From: Hibiscus mutabilis
Lineage: Eukaryota; Streptophyta; Magnoliopsida; Malvales; Malvaceae
DNA: 64,000 nt
NCBI GenBank assembly: GCA_019671005.1
Contig: CM033745.1
Location: 13,692,921-13,756,920, forward strand
Direction: 5' to 3'
A program made the position numbers and the translations under genes. Positions 35,801 through 46,934 of this stretch are shown here, one piece after another (position 1 is the first letter of the stretch; every line of letters begins with the position of its first letter). The notes beneath the pieces are model-generated. The model worked only from the letters and a program-made list of their open reading frames with translations. It did not search any database and was not told the DNA's origin.

Positions 35801-37550
35801 ATGGTGAAGCTGCCTAAGAGCCAGGGCAGCCGCCGCTAATGTTGGACTCTTTACGTGGGGAATTTATCAAATCAAATCCATTGGCAAGGCATGTGGTAGG
35901 TGTTTAATCGTCATGGTCAGGTCCTGGATGTTTTTGTGCCATCCAAAATAGCAAGGAATAGATTTCGATTAAGTTTTGTGCGTATGGCATCGGAGGTTAG
36001 GACAAAGAGGGCGATCGAGAGGTTGAATGTGAGTTGGATTTATGGGTCTCGATTGAGTGTATCTTTTGCTCGAAGAGTGACACGAGATTCTTATTGGCGG
36101 CATAAGGAGAGTTCTGCGAAGATAAGTGGTGATGAACCGTTACCTAGGGTGGGTGTTTCAATTGGTGTGAGAGGCTATAGAATTGTACAGGGGGTAGAGA
36201 ACAATGGTAAAATTGAGATTCTTCAACATTGCTCGATTGCATGGTGTCGAGTGTAGTTGGGGATCGCGTCTCTGGCACGTGAATTGAAAGAGGCGGAGAT
36301 TGTTGGTTTTTCCATAATGCGTTTGGCTGGGTCGAGAGTTATACTGATATTTTCCAGCTTGGATACGCGTTGTAATGTCCTCGACAATGAAGCTTTAGGT
36401 AAGTGGTTTTCCAAGGTAGTAAAGTGAGATCCTGGAATTGAGAGAGGGAATCAGAGGGTTTGGTTATCGATTTTTGGTGTCCTGGTGCATATGTGGTCGA
36501 GAAGAACTTTTGAGAATATAGCTTCAAATTGAGGGACATTGATACGTTGTGATGACTTAACTCTGGAACCGAATTCGTTCGAAATGGGTCGTATTCTGAT
36601 ATAGACAAGTCAATTAAAATGTATTGATGAGATCTTAGAATTACAGGTACAAGGTTTGAAGTTTCGCGTTTGGGTTGTTGAGTTTCAACTGCAAATAAAT
36701 GAGCAATTATGTTCTCATTACGAGCGTGTATGTGGGTCAGAGGTTGACAGTGATGATGTTGAATCGAGTAAGGATGAGGAAGATATTGAAAAGTATGTGG
36801 ATATGCAGGGTGTGGAGAGTGTACATCGTAAGTAGCCTTATAATTCGGTTGCTAGAGATGATGGGGTTGGTCACAATGGCTCGAAAAATTGGGGACTACC
36901 AATATGGAGGGCCAATGATCTGTGGCTTGAGCAGCAACGTTAAAAGGATAGGGAGTGAGAAATTCAGACGAGTTCAAAGGATTGGATGATGGATAAAGAG
37001 GTGGGTATGGTGTCGCGTTTGGATACGGATTGTCAAGTTGAGAAGAGGTTGGGTTTAAAGGATTTAGAATTAGTGGATTGTCCAGTGGACTTCACTTTAT
37101 TACCGTTAGAGCCCGGAGAAATTGGGCCGATAGATGTTAGGTTTATGGTCCCGGTTGAGCCTATACCTGAATATTCTAATCCCTTATTTATTGACGGCAT
37201 GCAGGGCACAAGGAGTGTGTTAGATTCTGTATTTCCAGTTGAGGGTGCTCTCATTCGTAAAAAAAGAAGAGGTAGTGGCAGGGCATCGGTGTTGTAGGGT
37301 CAAGACGCGACAGTGGGGTCTTTTAGTGATTCGGTATATGCTAATCGAAAACAAGCTTTACTGAAAGAAGCACGTGCTACGGTTGAATTAGGGAAGTATT
37401 AAGGGGTTTCTACGATAGGGAACGAGGAGACGATCGTTAAAGATATTGCACGTTTACTCGATAGGGGGATCTTGAGAAATAGCAAAATGTAACGAAGGTG
37501 TTGTCATGGAACGTAAGAAGAAAGTTTTGTGAAAATTGTTGCGACAACAT
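35801..37550 (+). pseudogene. LINE ORF1 with RRM domain plus the first codons of ORF2
   Basis: From ATG 35801 one frame gives a short lead, a stop (35837), then TLYVGNLSNQIHWQGMW (an RNP2-like LYVGNL), a stop (35897), then FNRHGQVLDVFVPSK and RFRLSFVRMASEVRTKRAIE (RNP1-like). This is the RNA-recognition domain of many plant L1 ORF1 proteins, which coat the LINE transcript. Further pieces run to 37297 in shifted frames (for example 36986-37297, with VDFTLLPLEPGEIGPID). Near 37498 the sequence reads VLSWNVRRRKF, the usual start of the ORF2 endonuclease, and breaks off where minus-strand Tat/Ogre sequence begins. It is the 5' part of a LINE, dead by several stops. Confidence 0.75.
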
Positions 37551-37602
37551 CAATGCGAGAGTCGGTCGGTAAGCGCATAATACCGAGTACACCCAGGTGA
37601 TC

Positions 37603-39657
37603 TTATGTTTTATCCAATATCAATTCAGTGGGACATTCCAAAGTAGTGCAAACTATCTCATATTGGTTGATGATAGCTTGATCCTCATCAGACAAAGTTT
37701 CCTCTGCTACAAAACTGTTGTTCCAATTATCACTTGTATTTATCATGTCTTTTTGTATGAAAGAATCTTCTACTAAACTCTTTTCTTTAATTACGGTAAC
37801 GATCATACCCATCAGCTCATTGATCTGCCCCTTGTTTCATCTTGAAACTTCTTGACATACTCAATCATTTCTTTTTGAATTTGAACTAGCCGTTCTTGGA
37901 ATTCTTCAAGCTTGTTCACTCTAGCCATTAAACCATTCATGTTTCCAAAGCTATAATGATGAGAAATCATTTTTTTAGATTTGAATTAGCTTATTCCTTC
38001 AAGAATGCAAATTCTTCTCCATTAGCAACACGTATTATGAATATGAAATATGAAATATGTTAAAATGCAAGAGATATTGATTCTAAAAGTAATCATCATG
38101 GAACAAGTTTCATTGAGATAAAAGGATTCATTTCATCAGATATCAAATACTTCAAATATTGGTGAGCTTTAATTCCCAACTTACTAACTTCTCTTAAGAG
38201 CCAAGTCAGCTTCCCCTTGTAATCTAATGCCGGATCAATGTTTCGACTTTGTGCCATTACTTCATCAGCTAGATTTGCCACTTGTTGAGACACTTCTTGT
38301 GCTTGAGTAACATCAATTTTTATGTCATCATCCATTTCTTGTATTTTCATTCTCGATCTTTTAAATTAGACATGCCGCTTCTCTTCACTTTCTTGACAAT
38401 CTTTCTTAACATCATCAACAAGATCTTTTTACATCAGTGTAAGATTGTGATTCTCATCTACCTTCTTCTCAAGTGCTTCATTTTTAGTTTGATTGTCATT
38501 CAGTTTGATAGCAGTATCCTCATACATCTGCATATACTTAGTCATCATCTCGCGCTTAGCTTGACTAACCCTTAAATCATCCATGAAAGTATTGCGCTGT
38601 ATTTTCATTGCCCACAGATCACATGAGATTGTATTGACATGATTTTCACTTGTTTTATAGCTTCTTTTCTAGTATCCAGCTTCTTGCTTCAGTTCTTTGA
38701 TTCTTTCCTTTGACTGTTCTAAAGTCACACCTAAACTAGCGTTTATGGGAATCAAACAAAGTTCTCGATGATCGAATTTTAAACTTTTCAACTCATCTCT
38801 CTCTTACTTTAACTTGCTCATTTGAACCTCATAGTCGAACTGATGCCCCTCTTTCTAGGTATTTTCATCTTGAGTCTCTCATTCAACCGTTGAATCATGA
38901 CGACTTTTTGTCCCAAATTTCTATTTTCCGTGTTCCAAAAGAACTTGAACTTGACGTTTGAGGGCGATGCAATTCTCAATAGAATGTCCTTGAATTTCAT
39001 CATGAATATCACAATGAGCATTGACGTCATACCACTTTGGATACGGAGGTTGCAAAGGTGCTAGGAAAAGTGGGGTCACCAATTAGGCTTTCAACAATTG
39101 ATGATACATTTCTTTGTATAAAATAGGGATTGGATCAAAATGATGTTTGCGATCTCTTGTATTCTGGCAATTAGTTGAAAGGGTACTGGAGTCTGAACTT
39201 TACCCTAGACAGTTGATGGACTTGAACTTCCCTTCACTTTTATATCTCCAAGTGTTCTGTTAATTGCCAGGCTTTTAGAAAATTTGGGCCTTCCATCTTC
39301 AAAACTCAACATGCCTACTCTAATAAGATTTTCAACCTTGTTTTTCAGAGCCTCGCAATTCTCGATAGTATGGTTTGAACCTCATGGATGGTAATCACAT
39401 ACTAAATTGATGTCACAATCCTCAAGATAAGAAGACACTTTGGACTTGGACGAAACTCGGACCACAAGATTTTTCTCCACCAGTATCGAAAATAATTTTT
39501 TATATGACATCGGAATTGAATTAAAAGACCCTCCATTATTTTCCACTTGGGCTTTTTCTTGACTTGTCAACACCTTCTTAAAATTTGACTCAATTACACC
39601 TCCAGTTGGTTTGTTGATGCAGATTGTAACAATGCACGAACCCGGTCGTTTATCCAC
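37603..39657 (-). pseudogene. Decayed gag-side ORFs of the Tat/Ogre element (zinc-knuckle-like segment and coiled coil)
   Basis: Read downward on the minus strand: 39657-39382 holds KKVLTSQEKAQVENNGGSF and ends DINLVCDYHP. This continues, after a broken codon, as HTIENCEALKNKVENLI, the Cys/His segment known from the end of Tat/Ogre gag. A second version reads DEIQGHSIENCIALKRQVQ near 39000 across a frame break. Below it lies a long charged, heptad-like region (38940-38096) with ALEKKVDENHNLTL and QEVSQQVANLADEVMAQ, resembling the extra coiled-coil ORF of this lineage. The last piece, 37812-37603, has no known domain. Stops and frameshifts are frequent. Confidence 0.6.
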
Positions 39658-40486
39658 ATTTTGGTTTTTGTCTATTTATCCATTTGTCTTTTTAGTTCTT
39701 GCATCTCATTCTCGTCAGCATCAACACTAACAAAATATGATGGGTGGCTTTTGGATGAACTGCCCTTCAGACCTTCTATGGTTTGTTTTGGATATTGTCT
39801 CATATTTGCATTCTCATCTATCAGATTACGAATCCCCTTATCTGTTATGATCGCCTTCTAATGATAATCACTTTTGAATCAATACCTCTATGCAATAAAG
39901 ATGCGGTGCAAAAAAATGCCAAACAAAAACAAAAGCAAAAGAAATGAGTTAGTATTGTGAAATAACATTGAAGGCAAAAAAATAAATTAAATTGATACAA
40001 TAAAACAAATTATATTGAGTAGAGAGAATAATCAGAGAAATGTATTTAAATCGGTAGCACCCTGTCCTAGGTCCCCGTCTGGCTCTAGTGGGGTAGACTT
40101 ATAGATTACAGTATGTGATTTTTGTTCTTGACTCTAGGTACTCAAATTGTCATTACTGTCTACTGCGACAACAAGACATCGATTCAGGAGTATATGTCCC
40201 CTTATAGTGGAGATGCGAACTCACGGTGTATAAGGTTAGTATACATGAAGAAAGAAAAAATTCCTATCACGGAGCTAGATAACTCACGTAGGATAATGTC
40301 TCGCTCCCACTTAAGGGTAAAAGCCCGGGTAGAAGGTTATGCATGAATGACAATTTATATCACACAAGAAAAGCTACCTTCATTCTTTCTAAAATCCATC
40401 CAATAATTATTGGAAAAATTAAATTCACATTATCATTATTTAATGCCAAAATTCCACATAAAATTAACTAGACCTGGCTCTCGAAT

Positions 40487-40507
40487 ACTCCCCAGCGGAG
40501 TCGCCAA
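40487..40507 (-). other. Primer binding site, tRNA-Arg(ACG)
   Basis: Minus strand TGGCGACTCCGCTGGGGA, fully matching the tRNA-Arg(ACG) 3' end as I know it. It lies 2 nt inside the LTR end at 40510. Confidence 0.85.
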
Positions 40508-40509
40508 GT

Positions 40510-42919
40510 TGTCGTGACCATTTTTAAATCGGGTGTAAAAATAGCTCAACGATTAGGGTTTAGCCTTTTATTTATTTAATTTTGAAGAATTGGGTTTTTC
40601 ATATTAAATTAGGTTTTTCCTTTATTTAATCTTGAAAACATTTTGAAGTCGCCACTGATCACTTTGGTAGATCGGACACCATAAAAACAACTAGAGATTC
40701 ATTTTCTTAAAATTTGGGTTCGAGAGTCGATTACGTATGGGGAATGATTAGCACCCCACACAAACGCCCATTATCGTACCTTTTAATCTTACGTGGCATT
40801 TTGAGAATAATAATTCGAATTTAATTTAACTATAATTATTAACTAGATTTAAATTCCAAATAGAGATATCCTTTTATAAGAAAATATATTTTTAAACCGA
40901 ATGTGAGATTAAAAGCGCACTATTAAAAAGCACCCGCATTCATATTCATAAAAATGTATTTTCAACATAAAAGGTTTTTAATGCATGATTTATTATTATC
41001 TTATTCATTTTAAGCTCCAACTTAAAAAGGCTTTAATTAATTAAATTGTTAGACTATGAATATTATCAATCTAAAGGCTTTCATGAGACAACGCCAATTG
41101 CTTGAGCATCGTCCATATATTAAAGCCCCTAAAATAATAATATTCACCTATTTAAATTGTCTTTCTAATTAATTAAAGAACTAATCCTAATTAAAGCTCT
41201 ATTTAAATTAACTAGGTAATTTGTTTAATTCTATGCTATAATGTATATTAAATGCACCTTTTTGAGGCCAATTTTTGTGACAACATCCCATTGCAAGAAA
41301 GTGGAACACCATCTAAGTTTGAGCCCCAAAGTTTTCATTCAATATACATTAATTTACTACAATGTCATTTCCTAATTAATTATTAAATCCTAATTGAGAA
41401 CCTATGGCTAAAGTTTCTAACAATTAATTAATCTAAATGTATTAAATTGTCTAACATACAATACTAAATGCTTAATTTGAAATATGCATTCAATCATATA
41501 AATTAGAGCAATTAAAATTAAATTAAATACTGTAAAGGGACTAAATTAAAAAAATGAAAACTGCAATTTTATTATAATAAAGGCTAAATTGATGTGATTA
41601 CAAAGCTTTGGGCCCAAAACATGAAGAAACCCAAGTGAAAGGGCGCGAGTCAAAGACCCGACCCCCACTATAAGCGCAAAAAACCTCAACCCTCAACATG
41701 GGTCAGGCAGACAATATGTCAAATAGATAAAAGCCTCCTAACCCAAATTTGGCCCTTTTCTTTATTTTTTATATCACTCTCTCTCGTGCCTATATTCTCT
41801 CCCTAAATCCTCTCATCATAAACACAATTTTTTCAAAAAATATTATCCAAATGGATCAAAACCACATGTTCTTCCTCAAAACCATACGAGTTCTTCATCT
41901 TTTACCCATTTGATCTGCTACAAACACCCAAACTCCCTTATTTTCATGTTTTTCAAGATCTAACATCCATATTTTTCAAGAACTCAAACTATGTTCTTTC
42001 TATTTTCTTCATTCAATGGCGGGGTTTTCCAATTGTCTGCTCCACTTATTATTCATTCGATCATTATTATTCTATTAATTTTATTGATTTATCAATTTTA
42101 ATGGCCAAAACCCTGAAAACAGAATCTCTTTCTTTTAATCTTAAATCGCTAGATCTAGATGATGTCACTGAGCTGATGTCAGAGGAGAAGAAAATCATTA
42201 TCTATGTGAATGTCCCTGGACCAACAGGATGCCACCACGTGTCTTCTGAATCTTGACGGGAAACTTGAAAATCTGATGGTTTTGTGTTTGTTTGGGCTAT
42301 TAACTATTGGATATATAAACTGTAAAATTTTGAGAATTTAGGCCTAAATCGAAAATCTAAAAAGGGAATTTTATCTTTTTGATCATTGTATTTATGGACA
42401 TCTGGGATTTCTTGTTTTTGGACGCGTTTATCTTCTTATTGGGCTTTATATTGTTTATTGACTTTATTTTATTTATTATTATTATTATTATTAATTTTAA
42501 TGACAGCTAATTAATGTTTGACATATTCTTTCTCTTGGCTATTTATAATGATAGCTAATTATTATTCGATTTAATTATTATTCTATTTATATTATGATGG
42601 AGTATGATGCAATGGCTGATGTCACGAAGCTGATGTCAGAGAAGAAAAAAATCGTTATACATGTGAATGTTTCTGGACCAACAACATGCCACCACGTGTT
42701 CTCTGAATCTCAAATTTAGGCGAAAAATTTGAAATTTTGATAGTTTTGTGTTTGTTTGGGCTATTAACTATTGGATATAACTGTAAAAAGATGAGGATTT
42801 GGGCCTTGAGAATCCAAAATGAGTTTTGTGTATATTGAACATTGTATTTATGGATATTTAGGGTTTTGGACTGTTATTTATTTATTATTGGGCTTTATAT
42901 TATTTATTGACTTTATTTT
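40510..42919 (-). repeat. 5' LTR of the minus-strand Tat/Ogre element with duplicated U3
   Basis: It starts TGTCGTGACC on the plus strand and shares the GGGGTGCTAATCATTCCCC-type block and GTCCGATCTACC word with the left-edge LTR. Minus-strand TATAAATAGCC lies near 42545. The U3 contains a tandem duplication at 42161-42470 and 42618-42919. Confidence 0.75.
42161..42919 (-). repeat. Tandem duplication of the LTR promoter region (period about 457 bp)
   Basis: Both copies carry GATGTCAC, GCTGATGTCAG, a CTGGACCAACA block, CCACCACGTGT (G-box CACGTG at 42236-42241 and 42693-42698), TTTGTTTGGGCTATTAACTA and a TTATTGACTTTATTTT end. The bZIP-type TGACATCA and G-box words suggest a doubled enhancer. 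Confidence 0.75.
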
Positions 42920-42937
42920 TTAAACAAATGTGTCACA

Positions 42938-43324
42938 GACCAAACTTTTTGGATCGAGACATTGGCACAAGCATCAGATAGGGAGGTTGTGCGCAATGTA
43001 ACGGGCTTGCCAAATGTGGCCCAACGCTTGGAGAATGTTGTGGACCAAACCTTTGGGACCGGGGCATTGGCGCAAGAATCAGCCAAAGAAGGTTTGCGCG
43101 GTGTAACGGGCTTGCCAAGACCATCACACTTGGCCCAGCACTTGGAGAAAGGCGTGGACCAAACCTTTGGGACCGAGGCATTGGCGCAAGAATCAGCCAA
43201 AGAAAGTTTGTGCGGTGTAACGGGCTTGCCAAGACCATCTCACTTGGCCCGACACTTGGAGAATGCTAAAGAGCCCGCAAGCCCACAGGACTTAGCCAAA
43301 TCCATGGAGGATTCACGAGGGTAA
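42938..43324 (+). CDS. Open frame of three 35-38-residue repeats inside the LTR (5' copy)
   Basis: The tandem DNA units are 105 and 114 bp, both multiples of three, and one frame is open through all of them to the stop at 43324. Each unit translates to the pattern VDQTFGTEALAQESAKEGL, then RGVTGLPRPSHLAQHLEK. There is no ATG at the start; the frame is open from upstream of the LTR. The 3' LTR keeps the same frame open. I recognise no domain. It could be a real C-terminal extension of the element's protein or a by-product of a codon-sized repeat, so it is listed as a hypothetical frame. Confidence 0.35.
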   Translation, partial: DQTFWIETLAQASDREVVRNVTGLPNVAQRLENVVDQTFGTGALAQESAKEGLRGVTGLPRPSHLAQHLEKGVDQTFGTEALAQESAKESLCGVTGLPRPSHLARHLENAKEPASPQDLAKSMEDSRG

Positions 43325-43474
43325 TTCGGTCAAAGCATCATCTATTTATTTGAAATATAATTTGTAGATAATGTTTGTGATAATTAGAGATTTGAATTGA
43401 GATTTGATTAGATAAGATCAATCTCAACCGTCGATGTCATTTAAACTGAGCCGTTGGATGTAGGGGAGTTCAAC

Positions 43475-43482
43475 TATAAATA
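43475..43482 (+). promoter_or_regulatory. TATA box of the gag-only element (5' LTR)
   Basis: TATAAATA in CAACTATAAATAGAGGCTCC. The 3' LTR copy is at 47529-47536. Transcription would start about 30 bp downstream. Confidence 0.75.
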
Positions 43483-44020
43483 GAGGCTCCCTCCTCACTT
43501 GTAAATCACTTCACATCACTTCATCTCATATTCACTTATTCATTTACTTTGAGTAATACAAGAAGCATTTACTCTAAACTCTTTGAATGTTCTTCATTGT
43601 TCTTGAGTGTTCCTTGCTGTTCTAGTTGCCAATCTCTTTCCGTTGTTCTTTGATTAGTTTCCACTTAGAACAGTCTTTTGTTCGAGGGCTTCGGGAAGTG
43701 TTTGATCTTCCGGAGTGAGAATCCTGGCTGAGTTAGGTGTTTGTCGAGAGAGCTTCACCTAAGGCCGTGACAAGGGATTTCAAGGTGACTTAGCAGACGT
43801 TTCAACCGAGAAAGCGACTAAGGTCTGCATGATTCGTCTGGCAAAAGTTCGGCCCGTGACGAGATCCATCGAAGCTGGAGGGCTTGTCCGAGCCATTGTC
43901 GAGCAGGAGTACTCGCAAGGCTGGTTGAAGGCTGACTTAGGCGTAAGAATCGACCTATTAACGTCAAAAGCGTCCAAGGCTGCACGGATCCGCTAGGGTA
44001 AAGTCTAGCCCCGTGACAAG

Positions 44021-44032
44021 TGGTATTAGAGC
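44021..44032 (+). other. Primer binding site, initiator tRNA-Met
   Basis: TGGTATTAGAGC, one base from the standard TGGTATCAGAGC, 2 nt after the LTR end. Confidence 0.85.
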
Positions 44033-44069
44033 GAGTCGAGGAAGGGAATTGCATTCGAGCCAGCTCGTA

Positions 44070-44190
44070 GTTGCAGTCAAGCGTGGTGGTGATTTGCATT
44101 CAAGCCAGCTTGCAGGTGTAAGTGTGGTGGATTCCATCTTGTAGTTGCAGTCAAGCGTGGTGGTGGTTTGCGTTCGAGTTAGTCGAAGTG
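44070..44190 (+). repeat. Short tandem repeat in the leader
   Basis: TTGCAGTCAAGCGTGGTGGTG occurs at about 44072 and 44145 (period 73), each followed by TTTGC and TTCGAG- or TTCAAG-type words. It lies between the primer site and the gag start. Confidence 0.7.
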
Positions 44191-44230
44191 ATCAAGGATC
44201 AGACTAGTTCATGGCAAAGTGGTGATTGAG

Positions 44231-45439
44231 ATGACACCAAAGAAGAAGACATTGACAATGGACGAAGTAAGAAAAACTCTTAATGAATTGGACGAGAGGA
44301 GCAACTGTCTTGAAAATAAGGTGCAATCGAATCTTGAATTCATAACGGTCGTGGAGGCTTGTGTCGATAAACTCTTGGACTTCGAGAAGGAGGCCAAGGT
44401 GGTGTTTGAACAGCTAGAGTCGGTAAACCTTGAGAAGCTGGGTTCGTTGGATTTTGAGATGTTAGAGTCTCTGGAAGGGATCTAGGAGGAGGTTCAATGG
44501 GCTCTTAATGGCTTGGAAGTTAAGATGTCTGAACGTGGCAATTCCTTAGAGGCTACAGTGGAAACTCTAAGAGAGGAGGCCAATAAGACCCAAAGTGTTG
44601 TGGAGTCACGACTTGAAAAGTTAGAGTCCATGGAGGGCAAGTTCAATGACGAGACGCAACGCATCCTCAACGAGTTGGAGATAGTTCGAGAGAGTTGTGC
44701 TTGTGAAGCCAAAATGGGGGATTTGCAAAAAGTGGAGGATTCTTCCAAGGAGAAAACCGCGAAGGAGATCCAAGAAGTTCTCAACTCGGTGTACGATAAG
44801 TTGAACCAACAAGATAATTCCCTTCAAGATGTAGTGGAGGCAATGAAGGCATAATTGGAGTCGTTGAGAAAGAGGGTTCTTAGACTTGAGAAATCCGAAG
44901 AGGAGGCCAAGCAGACCCAAGGTGTTTTCGAGTCCCGTCTTGACGAAGTAGAGTCTATAGATGATCGGTTCAAGGACGAGACACGAGAAGTTCTCAACAA
45001 GTTGGTGACTGTTCAAGGGAGTAATGCTAGTGAAGTTGAGATGGAAGCTTTACGAAAAGAAGTGAATGAGCTCAAGAGGGAGCTGCTTAGTTGCAAGACG
45101 GCAATGAGTGAATGTGATGCGCTCAAGACCTTCTTAGAGGGATTTAGACCGGGGGCGAAGCTCGTAGTAGAGCAGGGAGATACCCAGAGACTTTCAGAGG
45201 CTCTCGTTGTTGCTGAACCTCTGACCGAGCCCGCGGAATGCAAGCAGGCGAGTGTTGAGTCAACCAAGCCCAGTTCGAGAGATAAGGGGAATGGTGAGGC
45301 TAAGTCCATGCCAAAAAAGAAGGGGAGCAAGAAGTTGAAGTGCTACTTCTGTGATGGTCCTCATTTGATAAGGGGATGTCCCGAGAAGAACCGCCTAGCT
45401 GCCATGGTGATACAACAGACGAGTCAAAGGATGAAGTAG
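44231..45439 (+). pseudogene. Coiled-coil gag-like protein with zinc knuckle
   Basis: From ATG 44231 (MTPKKKTLTMDEVRKTL) one frame of 402 codons runs to the stop at 45437-45439, interrupted only by TAG at 44483 and TAA at 44852. Most of it is heptad-rich coiled coil in repeated blocks (VVESRLEKLESMEGKFNDET and VFESRLDEVESIDDRFKDET), so the coiled-coil part itself is internally duplicated. A low-complexity linker leads to a basic stretch (KKKGSKKLK) and a knuckle of spacing CX2CX3HX4C (CYFCDGPHLIRGC, 45341-45379). This knuckle and the flanking wording are typical of Ty3/gypsy gag. The central gag core domain is missing. Gag-like proteins bind and package element RNA. With two stops it is probably inactive unless read through. 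Confidence 0.75.
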
Positions 45440-46101
45440 CGAGACTTGGGGCGATTGTGTGTGCCAATGCCGCCAAGCGAAGTGAGAACCGTGGTTCGAC
45501 TACGAGTGCCAAAGTAGTTCAGCCAATGATGAGACTTGGTGCGATAACAAGTGAGAAAGCTGTCGAGCCGAGGGTGAAGACAAGGCAATTGGAGTGCTAC
45601 CGATGCAAGGGACCTCATAAGTTGCGGAGATGCCCGTTTTGAGCCAAGTGGTCCGAGGGACAGGACAAGGCCAAGAGTAAAGAGCCTGTGAAACTTGGTT
45701 CAGAGTTGTCTAGTTCTGCCAAGGTAAGCGAAGACCATAAGCAAAATGGGTTGAAGATGTCCGGGAAGGCTGGGAAAGAGCTTGCCGAGAATGTTCGAGT
45801 AAAGAACATTACTTTTGAGACCAGTAGAGTGTCGAAGGGGGCTGATCCGTTGAGGAACATAGCAACCGTTAAGATGCCACCTATGGGCAAGGTGGGAAAG
45901 AAGCGAATGACTTCGAGGAAGAAGTGCCGACGCAAGATGAAGCAACTAGAGTGCTACCAGTGTAAGGGGCCTCACAAATTGCGAGATTGCTTGGATCGAG
46001 TTAAGCCATCCAAGGAGTTGGGTGAGCCCGAAAAGAGCGGGGCTGCATCGCTTGATCCGATAATGTCGAGTTCTGCCAAGGCCAAGGGGGACCGAAAGTA
46101 G
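45376..46101 (+). pseudogene. Second and third zinc-knuckle modules of the gag-only element
   Basis: A frame one step off the first overlaps it by 64 bp and is open from 45376 to a TGA at 45640, then to 46101. It begins with a RLGAIVCANAAKRSENRG segment that resembles the linker before the protease in related gypsy polyproteins. Two knuckles follow: CYRCKGPHKLRRC (45595-45633) and CYQCKGPHKLRDC (45952-45990), both CX2CX3HX4C. The protease expected here is absent; knuckle plus spacer modules take its place, apparently by tandem duplication. The basic stretch KKRMTSRKKCRRKMKQ before the third knuckle would bind nucleic acid. Confidence 0.65.
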
Positions 46102-46107
46102 AAAGGG

Positions 46108-46833
46108 GTGACCATGTTCGAGAAGGCTACCGAGGAGCTTGCCAAGGATGTTCAGGGAAAGAACATCGCTTTTGAGACCATTAGAGTGTCGAAGAGGGCC
46201 AAGCCGTTAAGAGACACAGTAACCGTTGAGACACCACCAATGGGCAAGGTGGGAAATAAGCGACGAACTTCAGGTAGGAAGTGTCGACGCAAGAGAAAGC
46301 ACTGAACTTCGAGGAAGAAGGATCGATGCAAGAGAGCACCAAACTTCAGGTCAGAAGGACGGATGCAACCAGGAGCAACGGACTTCAGGGAAGAAGAGCC
46401 GATGCAGAGTAGCGCAACGGACTTTGTGGCGAAAGTGCCGATGAATGCAAAGAACTTCGATGAAGAAGGTTCAATGCAGAGGGGGCCAGACTTCAAGGAG
46501 AAAGAAGGGCTGACTTGTTTTAGAGTAAATGTGATCGAGGAGAAGGTACATCTCAAACACATTCCTAGTGTTTTTGGTTTTGATTTGCCATTGTTGATGA
46601 GCGTAGGTCGAGTAAGACCTTGTCTTCAGTGCGAGGGAAATGAAGATTGGAAGAGACCTTTTAGAGTTCAAAGGGGCAAGTCAGATTTGTCGACGAATCT
46701 GAGAGTTCAGTCTGTGTTCAATGTTATGACAACTTCCAAGTCTTTTCCGCAGGACCAAGTGGGTCTGAGTCGAGGTAAATCGGAGTTTGTGGGAGATGCT
46801 CCTACAAGAGAGATGTATCAAGAGGCGTCTTAG
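46108..46833 (+). pseudogene. Module copy without knuckle and unrecognised C-terminal region
   Basis: The same frame continues. 46118-46302 repeats 45759-45944 (both contain FETxRVSKxAxPLR, then PPMGKVGxKR and a KCRRK tail) and stops at 46303, just before a knuckle would start. After a gap with short ATGCAG-containing repeats (46315-46450) a frame at 46363-46833 has no recognisable domain (HIPSVFGFDLPLLMSVG is its hydrophobic stretch). It could be a remnant of a polyprotein tail. Confidence 0.5.
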
Positions 46834-46934
46834 CACGCGATGTTCAACAACAATTTGAGTCGAGACGAGCAGTTCATATGGGGGAATTGCAAGAAGCTGA
46901 GGCATCGACGAGTAATTAAGTTGACCCTGCCTAG

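Larger units (their letters stand above)
37565..42919 (-). mobile_element. 5' part of a Tat/Ogre-type retrotransposon (LTR, leader, decayed ORFs)
   Basis: On the minus strand the LTR (from about 42919 down to 40510) ends GGTCACGACA, followed by a tRNA-Arg primer site, a leader (40486 to about 39660) and broken coding pieces down to about 37600. The polymerase region and 3' LTR are absent, so the element is truncated at its 3' end. The LTR's outer end is not defined, because the gag-only element and LINE sequence adjoin at 42930. Confidence 0.75.
42931..44018 (+). repeat. 5' LTR of the gag-only element
   Basis: 1088 bp, TGTCAC...GTGACA. It contains three tandem units (42938, 43043 and 43157), a TATA box TATAAATA at 43475-43482, and a U5 rich in CGTGAC words. 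Confidence 0.92.

Noticed and set aside
42913..43238. Minus-strand repeat frames in the LTR
   Set aside because: Units that are multiples of three keep several frames open; the plus frame crossing the LTR border is the more plausible one, and even that is unproven.
44209..45330. Minus-strand frames opposite the gag-like ORF
   Set aside because: They are mirror frames caused by the biased codon use of the coiled-coil protein on the plus strand.
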